DNA from: Liopterus haemorrhoidalis | Taxonomy: Eukaryota; Arthropoda; Insecta; Coleoptera; Dytiscidae | Assembly: GCA_963971575.1 (NCBI GenBank) | Contig: OZ020618.1 | Location: forward strand, 50,296,509 to 50,360,508 | DNA length: 64,000 bases | Direction of reading: 5' to 3' | In this document: positions 11,824 to 22,748 of the stretch, one piece after another | Numbering within the stretch: position 1 is the stretch's first letter | How the letters are laid out: every line of letters starts with the position of its first letter | Notes under the pieces: model-generated | Databases searched by the model: none | Told to the model about the DNA's origin: nothing | What the model saw: only the letters and a program-made list of their open reading frames with translations | Translations under genes and position numbers: made by a program

Positions 11824-11862
11824 AATTTAGTACCAGAATTTAGTACCAGAATTTAGTACCAG
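11824..11862. repeat. three tandem copies of a 13-bp unit
   Basis: AATTTAGTACCAG occurs three times in a row without change. It lies inside the CA-core insertion. Confidence 0.9.
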
Positions 11863-11879
11863 AACGAACTCTTTAAGTT

Positions 11880-12073
11880 AAAGTTTTTGAGTTATAGTGT
11901 ATACACACAGATACACACACACACACACACACATACGGACGGCACTTCGAAAATAGGTTTTTTGGATTCCCTGGACCATGAAACGTGGTCATCAGTCAAA
12001 ATCTCGACATCGAAAATTTTCGCGATTACAATACTTGCCCCTTACCTATATATTAAGGTCGGGCAAGTAAAAA
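11880..12073 (-). mobile_element. CA-core element with family-1-like end modules
   Basis: A (CA)n tract at about 11911-11933 is followed by CGGACGGCACTTCG. On the minus strand the right edge reads TTTTACTTGCCCGACC, TATATA, AGTATTGTAATC and CGAGATTTTGAC. The same order of modules (TTTTTAC, ATATATA, GGTATTGTGATC, CGAGATTT, microsatellite) is found at the left end of family 1. The left limit is not defined. Confidence 0.5.
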
Positions 12074-12515
12074 TGCTGAGAGGTCAAAAAACACATATCC
12101 AGGTAAATATAAACAAATATGTAATAAATGAAAAAATAAATATTTTTTTAAATTGTGAGTGGGGCATCAAATAAAACCTCTTAATGCGTGGATAGACACG
12201 CAAATTTTTATTTTTGAAATTTTTTTTTTTTCTAGGTTTTTTGCCTAAATATGTAAAAAAAACTTTTGTTTCGCACCCTATCTTCCAGAAGGGTTGATCT
12301 AAAAATCTGAAAAAATTCTCCATAATGTACATTGATGAGAACCGGAATAGTTCAACAAGAATTTTTGATCAGATTAGTTTTTCGAAAAATATCGTTTTTT
12401 TTTGTGGCGTTGAAAAAAATAATTATTTTTAAAAAATTTATTGTATGGTATCAAAAGAAAGTTCTTAAAACGTATATTGAGGAATGAAAAGTAGTTTTTT
12501 TTTTTTAATTCCTCA

Positions 12516-12763
12516 GCCAACGGAGTGGCCGAGCGCATTAAGTCGTGCAGTTTGGGCTGGTGAAAAGCAGTCTGCATTGTGTGGTTGGTAGTTCGATTCT
12601 CCGTTGGTGATATTATTCGGGCGAGAATAATATGTTTACATTACTCTCATTTCACAATCATTCACCCCTCATCCAGGTGTAGGAGCTCGCCCCCTGGCAT
12701 CGGCGATCAGCCTCGTGGCAGAAATAGGCCGATGTAAAATAAATAAATAAAAATAATAATTTT
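12516..12763 (+). mobile_element. tRNA-derived SINE (Leu/Ser-type head)
   Basis: Positions 12516-12608 fold as a tRNA-like head. CCAACGGAG at the start pairs with CTCCGTTGG at the end, the A box is TGGCCGAGCGCATTAAG and the B box is GTTCGATTCTC. The long variable region and GTGGCCGAG resemble class II (Leu/Ser) tRNAs. An unrelated body follows, then an AAATAAATAAATAAAA tail. Near-identical AATTCCTCA/AAATTCCTCA blocks flank both sides, as a target-primed duplication. Pol III transcription is expected from the boxes (inference). Confidence 0.8.
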
Positions 12764-12829
12764 AAATTCCTCACACAAGTTTTAAAAAAATATAATTTTT
12801 TTCTTTAAATACATATTTCTTTACATTTA

Positions 12830-13016
12830 ACTCGTAATATATTTTTATGAACTTTCTATAGTTTTCTTATATGTCAGCCAAAGAGTCGTATAAGCATGTA
12901 AAAAATCAACTTTCTATGTTCAGCCGTTTGGCTACAGTTTGTATCGTACAGACAGACAGACACATGAGACGTTATAAGGTTTTTTTTGTGGTTATACCTA
13001 CAAAACCCTAAAAAGA
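12830..13016 (+). mobile_element. family 2 (GACA) element, right part
   Basis: Contains AGTCGTATAAGCATG, TCAGCCGTTTGGCTACA, a short ACAGACAGACAG core and the terminus TACCTACAAAACCCTAAAAA. Only the right fifth of the element is present. Confidence 0.75.
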
Positions 13017-13670
13017 ATAAATAAAATAATGTTAACATATTGTTGTTAATAATCATTCATTCAAATCAGATTTTATCGTTGTTTTGTCAATATAAACCAT
13101 CATTTGTCCACCAAGTTCAAGCAAAACGTGATTTATCCAAATTACATAATCGATATTTATTATTTTTGGTAATTAAAATTTTGATCTCTTTGAATTCAAT
13201 ATTTGGAACCTTAAAAATAAGTGGGTCAAAAATTTAGGTCCCTAACTTATTGCAAACAGGATTATGTTTTTTGCAATTATCTCAAAATTGCATTGCTATG
13301 ACAAATCACGTTTTTAATCTTACCACCTCATCTTACAATAGTAAGCATTGATTATTAAAATGTCTTAGAACAGGCACTTTATTTCAATGTTAATTTAAAA
13401 TTGGCCTTGGCAAGGTGCTGACCATTTATGAAAACATGAGAATTGGGCAGGTGATATGGTGGTACAGGTGTTAAGTTTCACATTTCTCTGCAGCTGTTAA
13501 AGGCGCGTGTGCCATACAATGTTTTTATTGCTTAACGTTTGTTAGTTTAACCAAATGGAGGACAACTTTTAAATGCCTTAAAAGTGAGAGTGAACATTTG
13601 ATAGATATATGAAATAACAAAGATAACTACCCCGTGTTCGGTTAAATTAGTCTGGACAGAAAATACATAA
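13017..13670. other. no gene recognised
   Basis: AT-rich with no domain and no repeat ends that can be supported. Confidence 0.3.
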
Positions 13671-13672
13671 TA

Positions 13673-14336
13673 CGAGCTATGTAAATTAAGTAACCGTACT
13701 GGCAACATAGCGTTTTATCTGGCAACATTTGGGACGCGGGATTTTTAGGGGTGGCAGGTGAACATATGATTCGCCTTGAGTACCAGTTTGAAGTCGTTAG
13801 AGTAATTTTGTTGTCCATAGGGATTTTTTTCGTGAAACAGGTTTTTCTAGTGCGTTCTAAAAATGAGTGACATTCATTTCGAGAAACGGTGTGCTATCAA
13901 GTTTTGCTTCATACTTAGGCACAGTGCAACGGAAACTTTTGCAAAATTTCAGCAGACCTACGGAGACAGAGTTTTGTTAAGGACCCAGGTTTTTTGGTGG
14001 TTTAAGGCATTTTCAGAAGGAAGAGAGTTGATTTAAGATGACGCAGTGGAAGGCCTTCATCTTCAAGAACCGATGAAAACGTTGACAGAATCCGGAATCT
14101 TGTAGGTTCAGATCGTCGGTTGACAGTCAGAATGATTGGGGAAAAGTTGAATTTGACTCACACTACCGTTTTACACTATCAGATTTTGGCCAATGAATTG
14201 GGGATGAGAAAAATCCTTGTCACACAGCAATTTCAATAAATGAGTTTTTGGCCAGTAAAAACAATCCTGTGACTCCTCAGCCTCCTTATTTGCCTGACTT
14301 TGTGACTTTTTCCTATTCCCAAGATTGAAATGCACT
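13673..14336 (+). pseudogene. mariner derivative, N-terminus fused to C-terminal piece
   Basis: The TIR CGAGCTATGTAAATTAAG begins at 13673 after a TA. The transposase start (about 13863) reads MSDIHFEKRCAIKFCF and QVFWWFKAFSEGR (first helix-turn-helix), then has stops and frameshifts. It jumps to the block before the third catalytic aspartate (PQPPYLPD), whose context is degraded. The right end is lost. A second copy at 23584-24464 has the same internal junction. Confidence 0.75.
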
Positions 14337-16270
14337 AAAAAAATTTCACAGTTTAGCCTTTTGTAATCCCTGTAATAATAAATATTTCTTTGCAAAATTT
14401 TGTTTATTCCTTTGTGTCACAACTCTGATCTCAAATATACAATTTCAAATTTACTTATAAGCTAATCTCGTTACTTTACAATTTGACTTTAAACTTTGTG
14501 AAAAAATGTCAATAATTTGATATATTTAACCAGCTTTTACAAAAATGAGTAATCCAGAAATATTTTCAAACCAACTCTATTAGAAAGAACATATTTCAGA
14601 CCCCCTTTAACAGTCGGTCATATTTTTCAACACGAGTAAACAGTGCCTGAAAATAAGAGTCAAATGATAACAGCCAAATATGGTCAGGTCTTTAAGTTTA
14701 TATAACTATATGTTATATGACTTGTTATATGACTATTCTTTTGCAAATTTATGAGGAAAATACTTGATTGCGTTGGTACATGCAGGCATTGCCACTACGT
14801 AAAAAAAATGAACCAGCAATCTCATCGCCATAGGTATCACGCCCGACAGCTGTGCAATATTAACCACGGGTGGATCTTTTGGTTCAGGTCCCAAACCTGC
14901 AGCCCTGGTTTCTTCATCGAGGTTCCAAAGTCTGGTGGTTCACAAGCCAACGATTGGGCAACTTAATCTAGGTTTCCAAGCTTATAGTGAGTATATTCTG
15001 TTGATTCAGAAGCCGAAGTTTTGAAGTGTTTTATTTTTTCATTTCATTTTATTGAATTTATAAACCACCTTTGCCAAAGTAGTTTCTGAAAACTGATACT
15101 GTCACCCATATGATAAAGCAGACAGCACGGAAAAGAAGTGTTGTTTTGGCGTCTTGTCTTTCAGACCAATAAAATGAGCAAGGCCATGTGGTGCATAAAA
15201 TTTATCAAGACGTCATTTTCTTGCATACTTTTACAACGTTTTGACCACCCATCCACTATTTGTTATCATAAATGCGAGCAACATAATAGCCAGAGAGCAG
15301 TTGTGATATTCTCAAGTTTGGCATTATATTTTGCATATTGGAAGTTTTGGCGAAAGTACTTTTACAGGAATTGGGAAGGAAACCAATATTGAAAATAAGG
15401 ATATTTTATGTTTTCGTCCACAAAAATTAAATCACAGTTCTTGAAAACATAAAAAAATCATTGATGTTGAAAAAAATGTACCTACAGCCTACAAAAGCCT
15501 TAATGCAGTCTTGTGCAATCTATTGAGATTTAGACCAGAGTAGTTATTAGGTAGAGTTTTCCTTATCCTTGTATCTTGTTATGGATAGATAATTTTTTTA
15601 TGTAACAATTTAAAATAAAAGAATGATTAGGAGCTGACAGAAGACAAAGTTAAGTGAAAATTTAAACGTTAAAGTCGTAAAAGGCTGGAAGCAAATCTTG
15701 TCAGAATATAAATGAAATGAAAATAAAACTTTTACTCAAGTAATTATTTTAATATTGTTCGTGGTGTCATTATGGGGAAAATCAAATAATTAGACTTATT
15801 AACTTTTCACGTGCTGGTTAAAAGTTTTTAAAAGTTGGCACACCTGTTCAAACAGCCGTCAAACTTTAAGGGACGGTAAAACTAAGAGCGGCCGCAGCTT
15901 GAAATTCATATTACATTTTCATAAATTTATTCAAAATCTAACAACTGAATATTTCATAGGTTCAGCTACTAAAAAATATCTTACATAAATTTCATATTAC
16001 AAAGTTATTTTAATCTCTCTCCTTTTAGCCATTGTCATTTAGGTAAGTTTCTGGTTTTACGCACATTATTCCTCCCATATTCTTAACCAACTGTTGGGTC
16101 TTTCCAGGTATGTTATGTATCTTATAGAAGCTTGTACGTGTTGTTTTTTTTGTCGTCATTTGTTTTTTATAAGTGAGGATTTTTTATTTGGTCATAATTT
16201 GTGTTATTTTAGAAGTATTGTCATATACCATTTAGTCATCAAATTATGAGTATCGCCGCTCTTATCGTAT
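14337..16270. other. long stretch without a recognisable feature
   Basis: About 1.9 kb. Small frames at 14751-14966 and 15138-15392 match nothing I know. GC is a little raised at 14750-14960. No repeat ends were supported. Confidence 0.3.
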
Positions 16271-16274
16271 ATTA

Positions 16275-17172
16275 TCTTCTTCTTCTTCTTTTTTGGGTAC
16301 TGTCAGTCAGGGTTGACTTTTCACTCACATAAGTCTTCCATCTTGATCTGTTCATTGCCTGGTCTTTCCATGGGTCCTGTATAACAATACATGTTATATC
16401 TTCGGTTAGCTGATCTCTCCATCTCTTGCGAGATCTTCCTACTGGTCGACTGGTATTTATTTTCCTCCCATATCCTCTTAGCTATTCTGTCCTTCCTCAT
16501 TCTCATCACGTCTTCTATTAACCCCTTCAGTAATCATTAAAAAATTTAAAAATGGAAAAAAAACTTTTTTTTTTATGAATGAATTTTATTTATTGAACAT
16601 ATATATCGTTCATAAAAGGCATTTCGGGTCCAAAATGGGATTGAAAGTTGATATTATGGTGCATAAAGTGGGTCGAGAAATAAAAGAAATTCATAAAAAA
16701 TATTAATTTTCTCTCGTACCTCGTTTGAATCATCGTAGCTGTCTTTTGTCTCGCTTCCACATACCATGAATTGTATTTATTTTCGCCCGAATACATTCGG
16801 GAGTGATCTTTCTGCAGATAAAGCTTGCCCGAGTTATCTCGGGTGTGGGAATTTTTGCACATAATAGCCGCCCAAGCATACTTTGGCGTAGTCCTTAAGT
16901 GATTAACTGCAATCGCCTGCCTTTCAGTTCTTATGTGATACTCAGTCTTGAGTATAGTTCTCGGATATCTTTTTCTTATGGATTCTCATTTCACCATTAA
17001 TTTAAATGGGACCAAAAATTCGGAGTAATATTTTATTTTAGAAAACTATGAGGTGATGACGATCTTGTTTTGTTAAGGTCCATGTTTCGGAGCCATACAT
17101 AAGTATGGGATGTATTACAGCTTTATATATTTAGATCTTAGTGTTCCTAGACAAGAGTTTTTGGCTAAAATC
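16275..17172 (-). pseudogene. RTE-type LINE, C-terminal part, split by a MITE
   Basis: Minus-strand pieces read SRNTKI-IYKAVIHPILMYGSETW (about 17070-17165), then VMRMRKDRIAKRIW (about 16460-16505) and a degenerate RPVGRSRKRW-like segment. This is the conserved end of RTE-type reverse transcriptases (YGSETWT ... RWLGHV-RM ... GRPR--W). The two halves are separated by the TTAA-flanked MITE at 16522-16902. The 3' end has a short AAG microsatellite (16270-16292), common in RTE elements. Confidence 0.7.
16522..16902. mobile_element. piggyBac-like MITE inserted in the RTE LINE
   Basis: TTAA stands on both sides (16518-16521, 16903-16906). Ends read CCCCTTCAGTAATC and, on the other strand, TCACTTAAGGACTAC. 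Joining the flanks at one TTAA restores a continuous RTE frame (LQLIEDVMRM). TTAA is the piggyBac target; the CCCCTT start also resembles the piggyBac derivative at 37243. The frame at 16590-16862 has no known domain. Confidence 0.7.
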
Positions 17173-17174
17173 GT

Positions 17175-18115
17175 GTTAAAACAAAGAATCTTTAATCTAC
17201 GTCTCAAGATCTTTCTTATGATACCGTACAATATTTTTTTTTTAAATAATAATTTTTTTCAACGACAAAAATATTTTCTAAAAAGTAATATTGTCAAAAT
17301 ATCCTATTGATTTATTACTATTTCCATCAATGTACGTTTTTGAGATTTTTTCAGATTTTTTGATCAATCCTTCTGGAAAATAGGAATGGGACATTATATT
17401 TTATATGGCATAATGCCTGGGCGTCAAAGATTTACAGGTCGCAACTAGCGCTCTCTGGTACAACCTAACGACTAAGTTTTACGATAGCCGAGACCGCCGA
17501 CTTTACGTTCCCTCTGAAGCACGCCCCATATTCCCGAATACTAATTCAGAGATACAAGTGTGGCGGCAGTGGTTTATGACCCATCCAATATAATTTTTTA
17601 TAAAACATTTTCATCGGGATTAAAATGTTTCTTTAGTATTTTTAAAATTTAGATGTTTTACAAGTTTTATATTTTGCAAATAGGCATGTTTCGTACTATC
17701 CTTTCCTAGAAACTATCTACCCAAAAGAGTCATAAAACATCTGGCCGCTATGGTTACTCAGTCCCAGACTTAGCAACACAAAACAGTTATCAGTACATCT
17801 TCGAGCAGTTCACATATCATATTTCTTAAAATACAAAATCATTTAAAAACACTGGCATTTTTCATTTAAAATCCTGCAGTCATAATTATCCCACACAGGT
17901 ACTCTATATTTATATTTATATTTTTCCCGTGGCGTTTCTTTTTGAACTCTATAGTTTTTCGACATGTGCGTCAAAAAGTTGTATAATCATGCCAAATTTC
18001 AACTTTCTAAGTTCAGCTTTTTGGCAAAAATTTTTACCTAACAGACTGATAGACACATGCGTGACATTATAAGGATTGGTTGGTCATCCCGAGAAAACCC
18101 TAAAAATCGAGTGTG
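17175..18115 (+). mobile_element. family 2 element, degenerate copy with GC-rich insert
   Basis: The left part (17175-17410) aligns with family 2 middle blocks (CATCAATGTACGTTTTTGAG, GATCAATCCTTCTGG). The right part (about 17930-18115) has TGTGCGTCAAAAAGTTGTAT, CAGACTGATAGACA and AAAACCCTAAAAA. Between them lies about 500 bases of other sequence with a GC-rich patch at 17424-17600, probably a separate insertion without readable ends. Confidence 0.5.
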
Positions 18116-18566
18116 AAATAAACTGAGTTAGCATCTTGAATATCGTTTCTAATTCCTTGTTGAATCAAATTTAGGTGATTTATCATGGTAGTAAAACAGT
18201 TGAAGGTATAATTCAATTCATAATTAACTAACGAAATATTATAATTCAAGTAATTAGTTTGATTCGGTATCTGATTTTAGTTTATTACAGATTTGAGCGC
18301 AACTGTTGCGATACAAAGGTATTCCCACGAAACAATAGTGTGAACTGTCGGTCAGGGGGGCAGGAGGAGTGATTGACTGAGAATGACTTGCAAAATGACA
18401 CTGTAATTACAGTGTTTTATTGCTAAATTGCAATTACCGTTACCGTATTCAATTAATTTGATATATTAATTACGCTAATATAATTTAATATAGACAGGAA
18501 AAGTCATTGCACCATACAACTTGAAAGTATCGTAAATAAATCTTGCCTTTTTACCAGGCATTAAGA
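18116..18566. other. no gene recognised
   Basis: AT-rich, nothing supported. Confidence 0.3.
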
Positions 18567-18568
18567 TA

Positions 18569-19015
18569 CAGTAATACCCCGTTACTCAACTGCCTCTTAG
18601 CTTGACGTTTTCGCCACTCGACGTAAATGTCGAGAGTGAGAGTCGACGGAAGCATCGCTATCCGACGCGTGATCGAGTACCGATCACGTGATATATATTT
18701 TGGTAAACAAAGCAAAATGAACGCATGGCCAGCAGTTCGCGTCTGGATATCTTGACGACAACAACTCAGATTTAGTGCAGCTATGAACTTTTTGCTAAAA
18801 TAAGTGATTTATATTTATAATTATGGGTCCAAAGAATAGAAATGCAAGCATAGCTAAAAGGAAAACATATACATATATGTATTTCCTTGTATGTATATGT
18901 ATATATGTACATATGATTCCCTTTAATTCTTATGGAGAAATTCGACTCGCCACTCGACGTAATCGCTACTCGACGCTTTTTCAACGAATTAACGTCGAGT
19001 GGCGGGATATTACTG
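18569..19015 (+). mobile_element. pogo/Tigger-type MITE
   Basis: TA flanks both ends (18567-18568, 19016-19017). Left end CAGTAATACCCCGTTACTC, right end the complement of CAGTAATATCCCGCCACTCG. Internal repeats of CACTCGACGTAA lie near both ends. At 18823 an ATG starts MGPKNRNASIAKRKTYT, like the first residues of CENP-B/Tigger-type transposases, before the frame degenerates. It is an internally deleted copy of 447 bp. Confidence 0.75.
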
Positions 19016-19024
19016 TAACACGTA

Positions 19025-19620
19025 CGATGGTTACCTTTTGTATTTTGGGATTTGAGATCAAAAACAATTATTTATCAACAAAATTGGCTTTATTGTAAAA
19101 TATTCTCCATAAAGATCAATACACTTTTGCACTCCGATTGAGGCTTTTTCCACTGCGATTGTCAAATTATGTGGGATCCAACGCGAACGGATCTATTTAA
19201 CAGCCAAATAATTATGCAATAGTGAATGTATGCTGGTCCCACTAATGTCCAAGGATACCTCAATCTCACGATAAGTCACATGACGATCTTGCAGTATCAG
19301 TTCACGCACAGCATCAATGTTTTCCGGAACAACTACTGATTTTGAACGACCTTCACGAAATTCGTCCTTAACCGAACTACGGCCACGATTTAAGTCGGCA
19401 AACCATCGATAAACAGTAGTCCTTGATGGTGCTTCATCGCCAAAAGTCGAATTAAGTTCATCGATGCACTGTTGTTGGGTTAATCCATGTCGAAAGTTGT
19501 AAAAAAGATTCGCTCGAAAATATTCACGATTTAATTGCATTTTTCAACCGCTCATTCTTACCCCCTATCTTCTAGGTTGTAACACCCCTGAGTTTATTTT
19601 TCAGTATTGTTGTATATTTA
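19025..19620 (-). mobile_element. mariner deletion derivative (irritans-like), copy 1
   Basis: TA at 19023-19024 precedes the terminus CGATGGTTACCTTTTGTATT. It lies 10 bp from the pogo-type MITE. The minus strand carries the N-terminal half of a mariner transposase and, after a deletion, the last codons (ASIGVQKCIDLYGEYF). The 5' TIR near 19610 is not recognisable. It shares its deletion junction with 59665-60225. Confidence 0.75.
19193..19540 (-). pseudogene. mariner transposase, N-terminal half
   Basis: 115 codons from an ATG: LNREYFRANLFYNFRHGL and CIDELNSTFGDEAPSRTTVY (first helix-turn-helix), WFADLNRGRSSVKDE, then the second helix-turn-helix REIEVSLDISGTSIHSLLH. It stops at LAVK, before the WVPH-like motif and the catalytic domain. 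Intact as a DNA-binding fragment only. Confidence 0.85.
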
Positions 19621-20231
19621 TAAACAAATCTTAATGAATATTAAAGCATGCTCCGGAAGTATAAGGGAATTCATCGTGGTATTACAAAGTACATTTCGTA
19701 ATGATAAATTGTCCAGCCTTTTCACTTCCGCAAGGTAAAAATGTTGCGCACGTCACCCCAAATATTCTTACGGTTTGAAATTCATATGCGAGCTAGTGTG
19801 TCTTTCCAGAGAAACAGGCACGAAGGTAGAGGTATTCATGAAATGAGCTGCGTGCATTCGCGGAATCTCTTTATGACATATTTCATCTCATATTTGTTTC
19901 TAAGGTATTATCTACTCAAATAACAACATTATTTATGTAAATATTGTTTATGTTCTACTATATTGAATTGTTTTACTAATTTTGTTGTCACAGTCCGTGA
20001 TTTTGTAAAGTCTTATGAGACATTAAAATCGAGGTCCTTCTAAAGTATTGTTTGGTTTGAAGATATAACTTGGCAAATCTTTTCAGGCCTAAAACCTAGG
20101 CCTAGTTTGCCTAACCCAAAGGCAGACCCTAGTCACAGGTTGATCTAGATCAGGTTTTCACTATCGCAAACATCACATTTAAGACGAGTTATCGGGACAG
20201 ATAATCAGTGGGATTCTGAAAGCTGGCGTTA
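19621..20231. other. no gene recognised
   Basis: Mixed sequence without domains. The part near 20080-20130 has a short imperfect repeat of CCTAGGCCTAG type. Confidence 0.3.
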
Positions 20232-21502
20232 ATCCAAATTGGACTCCGGGATTTGAATTGCGCGCCATTTTCGTTCAGTGAATGTTGGTAGTTTGCATTT
20301 TTACAGTTGGTATCTAAACATATTGCAAATTCATCATGCCGTATACTGTGCAGCAACGCATTAATATCGTACTAGTTTATTATGAAAATAGGCGATCAGT
20401 TACGACTACGCGAAGAAAACTTCGACCACTTTTTGGATGGAATAATGTTCCAAGTGAGCGTGCAATTCGTGAACTACTGCAAAATTTTGAAACAAGTTGA
20501 ATGCTTATTGTTACACCAAGAGTTTGCTATCAACACAGAGGTCTTTCAGGTGAAAATATTGCTCGTATATGTGATCGTGTGCAAGAAGAACCAATCACGT
20601 CAATCCGTCAACGTTCACAATAATTGAATCTTTCATATGGCACTACTCAACGAATTTAAAAAAAAGACCTGTATTTAAAGGCGTATAAAATTCAACTGAA
20701 AGCAGCGGACCACCAGAAACATCGTACATTTGTGAACTGGGTTTTAGAAAACACAGAAGTTGATGCTGATTTTTGCCAAACAAAAATCATATGGAGCGAT
20801 GAAGCTCATTTTCTTTTGAATGGGTTTGTTAATCGCCAAAATTGTCGCATCTGGGGTAGTGAAAATCCACATGCTATTCAGGAAAAACCAATGTATCCAC
20901 AAAAATGCACTGTTTGGTGTACATTATGGGCTGTAGGAATCATTGGCTCGTACTTTTTTGTGGACGAAGCTGGTAACGCTGTTACTGTCAATCGTGTACG
21001 CTATCGGGAGATGCTAAACAACTTTTTTTTCAATGAAACCAACGATTTGAACTTAAATTACATGTGGTTTCAACAGGATGGAGCCACATGTCACACAGCA
21101 CGTGAAACACTCACTTTACTTCAAACCAAATTTCATGGTCATGTTACCTCTCAGAGGGGCAACATCAATTGGCCAGCGAGGTCTTGCGATCAAACCCCAT
21201 TAGACTTTTTTCTCTGGGGCTATTTGAAAGAAAAGGTCTATGCCAACAAGGCTGGTACGATTCCAGAACTAAAAGAGAACATCAGACGTGCAAGTGCTGA
21301 AATCGAACCGCATTTATTGGAAATTATTACAGAAAACTTCGCTAAAAGAATGGTATCATGTCAGTGGAGTCGTGGAGGGCATTTGGCCGACATCATATTT
21401 CATAAATAATTGCCAAGTCTGTACTTTACGTTAATAACAATAAAATTCGGATTTTTCAAATATGTTTTATTCAAAAAACAAATCCTAGAGTCCAAACTAG
21501 AT
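20232..21502 (+). mobile_element. Tc1/mariner element of the DD41D group, near full length
   Basis: Ends ATCCAAATTGGACTCCGGG and, on the other strand, ATCTAGTTTGGACTCTAGG are terminal inverted repeats; TA precedes the left end and a mutated CA follows the right. Length about 1.27 kb, the usual full size. The spacing of the catalytic residues places it with the rosa/VISITOR-like DD41D group. Confidence 0.8.
20336..21409 (+). pseudogene. DD41D transposase, frameshifted N-terminus, intact catalytic domain
   Basis: The ATG at 20336 starts MPYTVQQRINIVLVYYENRR, with a stop after 53 codons. Frame changes follow until about 20630, with RICDRVQEEP marking the second DNA-binding part. From about 20680 to 21409 the frame is open. 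Numbered from 20732, the triad is D23 (IIWSDEAHF), D116 (WFQQDGATCHTA) and D158 (TPLDFFLWG), with exactly 41 residues between the last two. The triad is complete, so inactivation is due to the N-terminal breaks. Confidence 0.85.
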
Positions 21503-22746
21503 CACCTTTAGTATATTAAAACACAAGTTTCATAAGATATGATTTTGACGTAAGTGTCGAAGTTCTAACTTACATTTTTATTTTGAGATAATATGGTGTT
21601 TGTTAACGGATTAGTTTTAACGGATTAGGAAGAGTATTTTTAATGACAGGTAGCCAAAGGTGATGAATCTCTTCGCTGGTTTGGCTGCGAGCATCCCCAG
21701 AGTTTTTGATTAAAGCAGACTCTTTCAAATTTATCTGAAACTTGTTTCCATCATACATTAAGGGTTCAGCATCTTTCTATTACAAATGGTGTTGATTTCT
21801 TCAAACATGTTCGGCCAATTTTGAACCATAAACCAACCATTGCAAAATAATTTCAAAGAAAGTTGATTCAATTATTTTTATCAGAAAAAATCATTTGATA
21901 GACATTTTGATAAAATTTATTTAAGTTTTATTCTGGAATTTTTGTTTACAAAATATAAATACAAACTGTTTTTTATTTTTATGAATTTTTTGCAGATTTT
22001 CCCCTAAATAATATGATCACCGTACCTCTCTATTACGATCGTCTAACAATTATTATTGTTACTATATTTAATCTACTCTGTGTTTTAAAGTATGTTCCAA
22101 ATTTGTGATTGAAACTATTCCTTGCATTTTATTTAATTTTGAATGAAGCGAGTCTATCTCATGCGAGATTACTCTGGTGTGATTCAGCAGCGAGACGAGG
22201 ATTCTTTCATGTTGCATAAGTTAGAGTAGCAGTTGCATAAAGTGACAGCATGCTTACTTGACCGTGAAATGTACTGTTGCCAATTTCCCCGGCAACACTG
22301 CACGTAAACTTCCAGCGACAATTGAATTTATTTTAGGAGCGTATGTTGAAAATGCACCCGGAAATTGTCCACAATTTCTAAATTCTCTACGTTTTTTACA
22401 ACAAAATATGTAAAAGAATGATCTACCATCAGTGGTGTTCATAAGATATTATAGTTGGGTTTTCTGGCTGATAGTTTTGTGTTGGGGTGACTGACCTACA
22501 GGGGGATGTCACTAGGGATAAAATGGGCTAGTTACTGGTGTGTCCTGGTTAATTTTTCTAGAAAATCTAGTACAGATGTTCAGTTGATTCAAAACAGAGG
22601 CATTTGTACGTCCTTCTGTTCATTTTATACTCTCCACATTCACTAGTAGGTTTATATTTCGAAGGCATTTTTTTGCCTTCTGTTGAATCGATGTTCGAAG
22701 TAAAAATGCTAATTGTCGACAGGGTAAACAGCAACCACAACCATAG
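21503..22746. other. no gene recognised
   Basis: AT-rich. Small frames (22254-22442 minus; start of 22604-22963) match no family I know. Confidence 0.3.
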
Positions 22747-22748
22747 GT

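Larger units (their letters stand above)
11178..12490 (-). mobile_element. family 2 (GACA) element, reverse copy, interrupted
   Basis: It starts with TTTTTAGGATTTTG, the family 2 terminus. It then has the CTGTCTGTCTGT core (about 11467-11483), the sequence beside it (CAAATTTCAAC and AAGAGTTGTATAAGC equivalents), and blocks matching the middle of the full copies (complement of CCGGTTCTCATCAATGTAC at about 12315-12345). A hAT MITE (11201-11423) and a CA-core element (about 11567-12085) interrupt it. The far end is degraded. Confidence 0.6.

Noticed and set aside
12516..12608. A functional tRNA-Leu or tRNA-Ser gene
   Set aside because: The head is followed by a SINE body, an A-rich tail and flanking duplications, and the D/anticodon region is irregular. 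It is a SINE.
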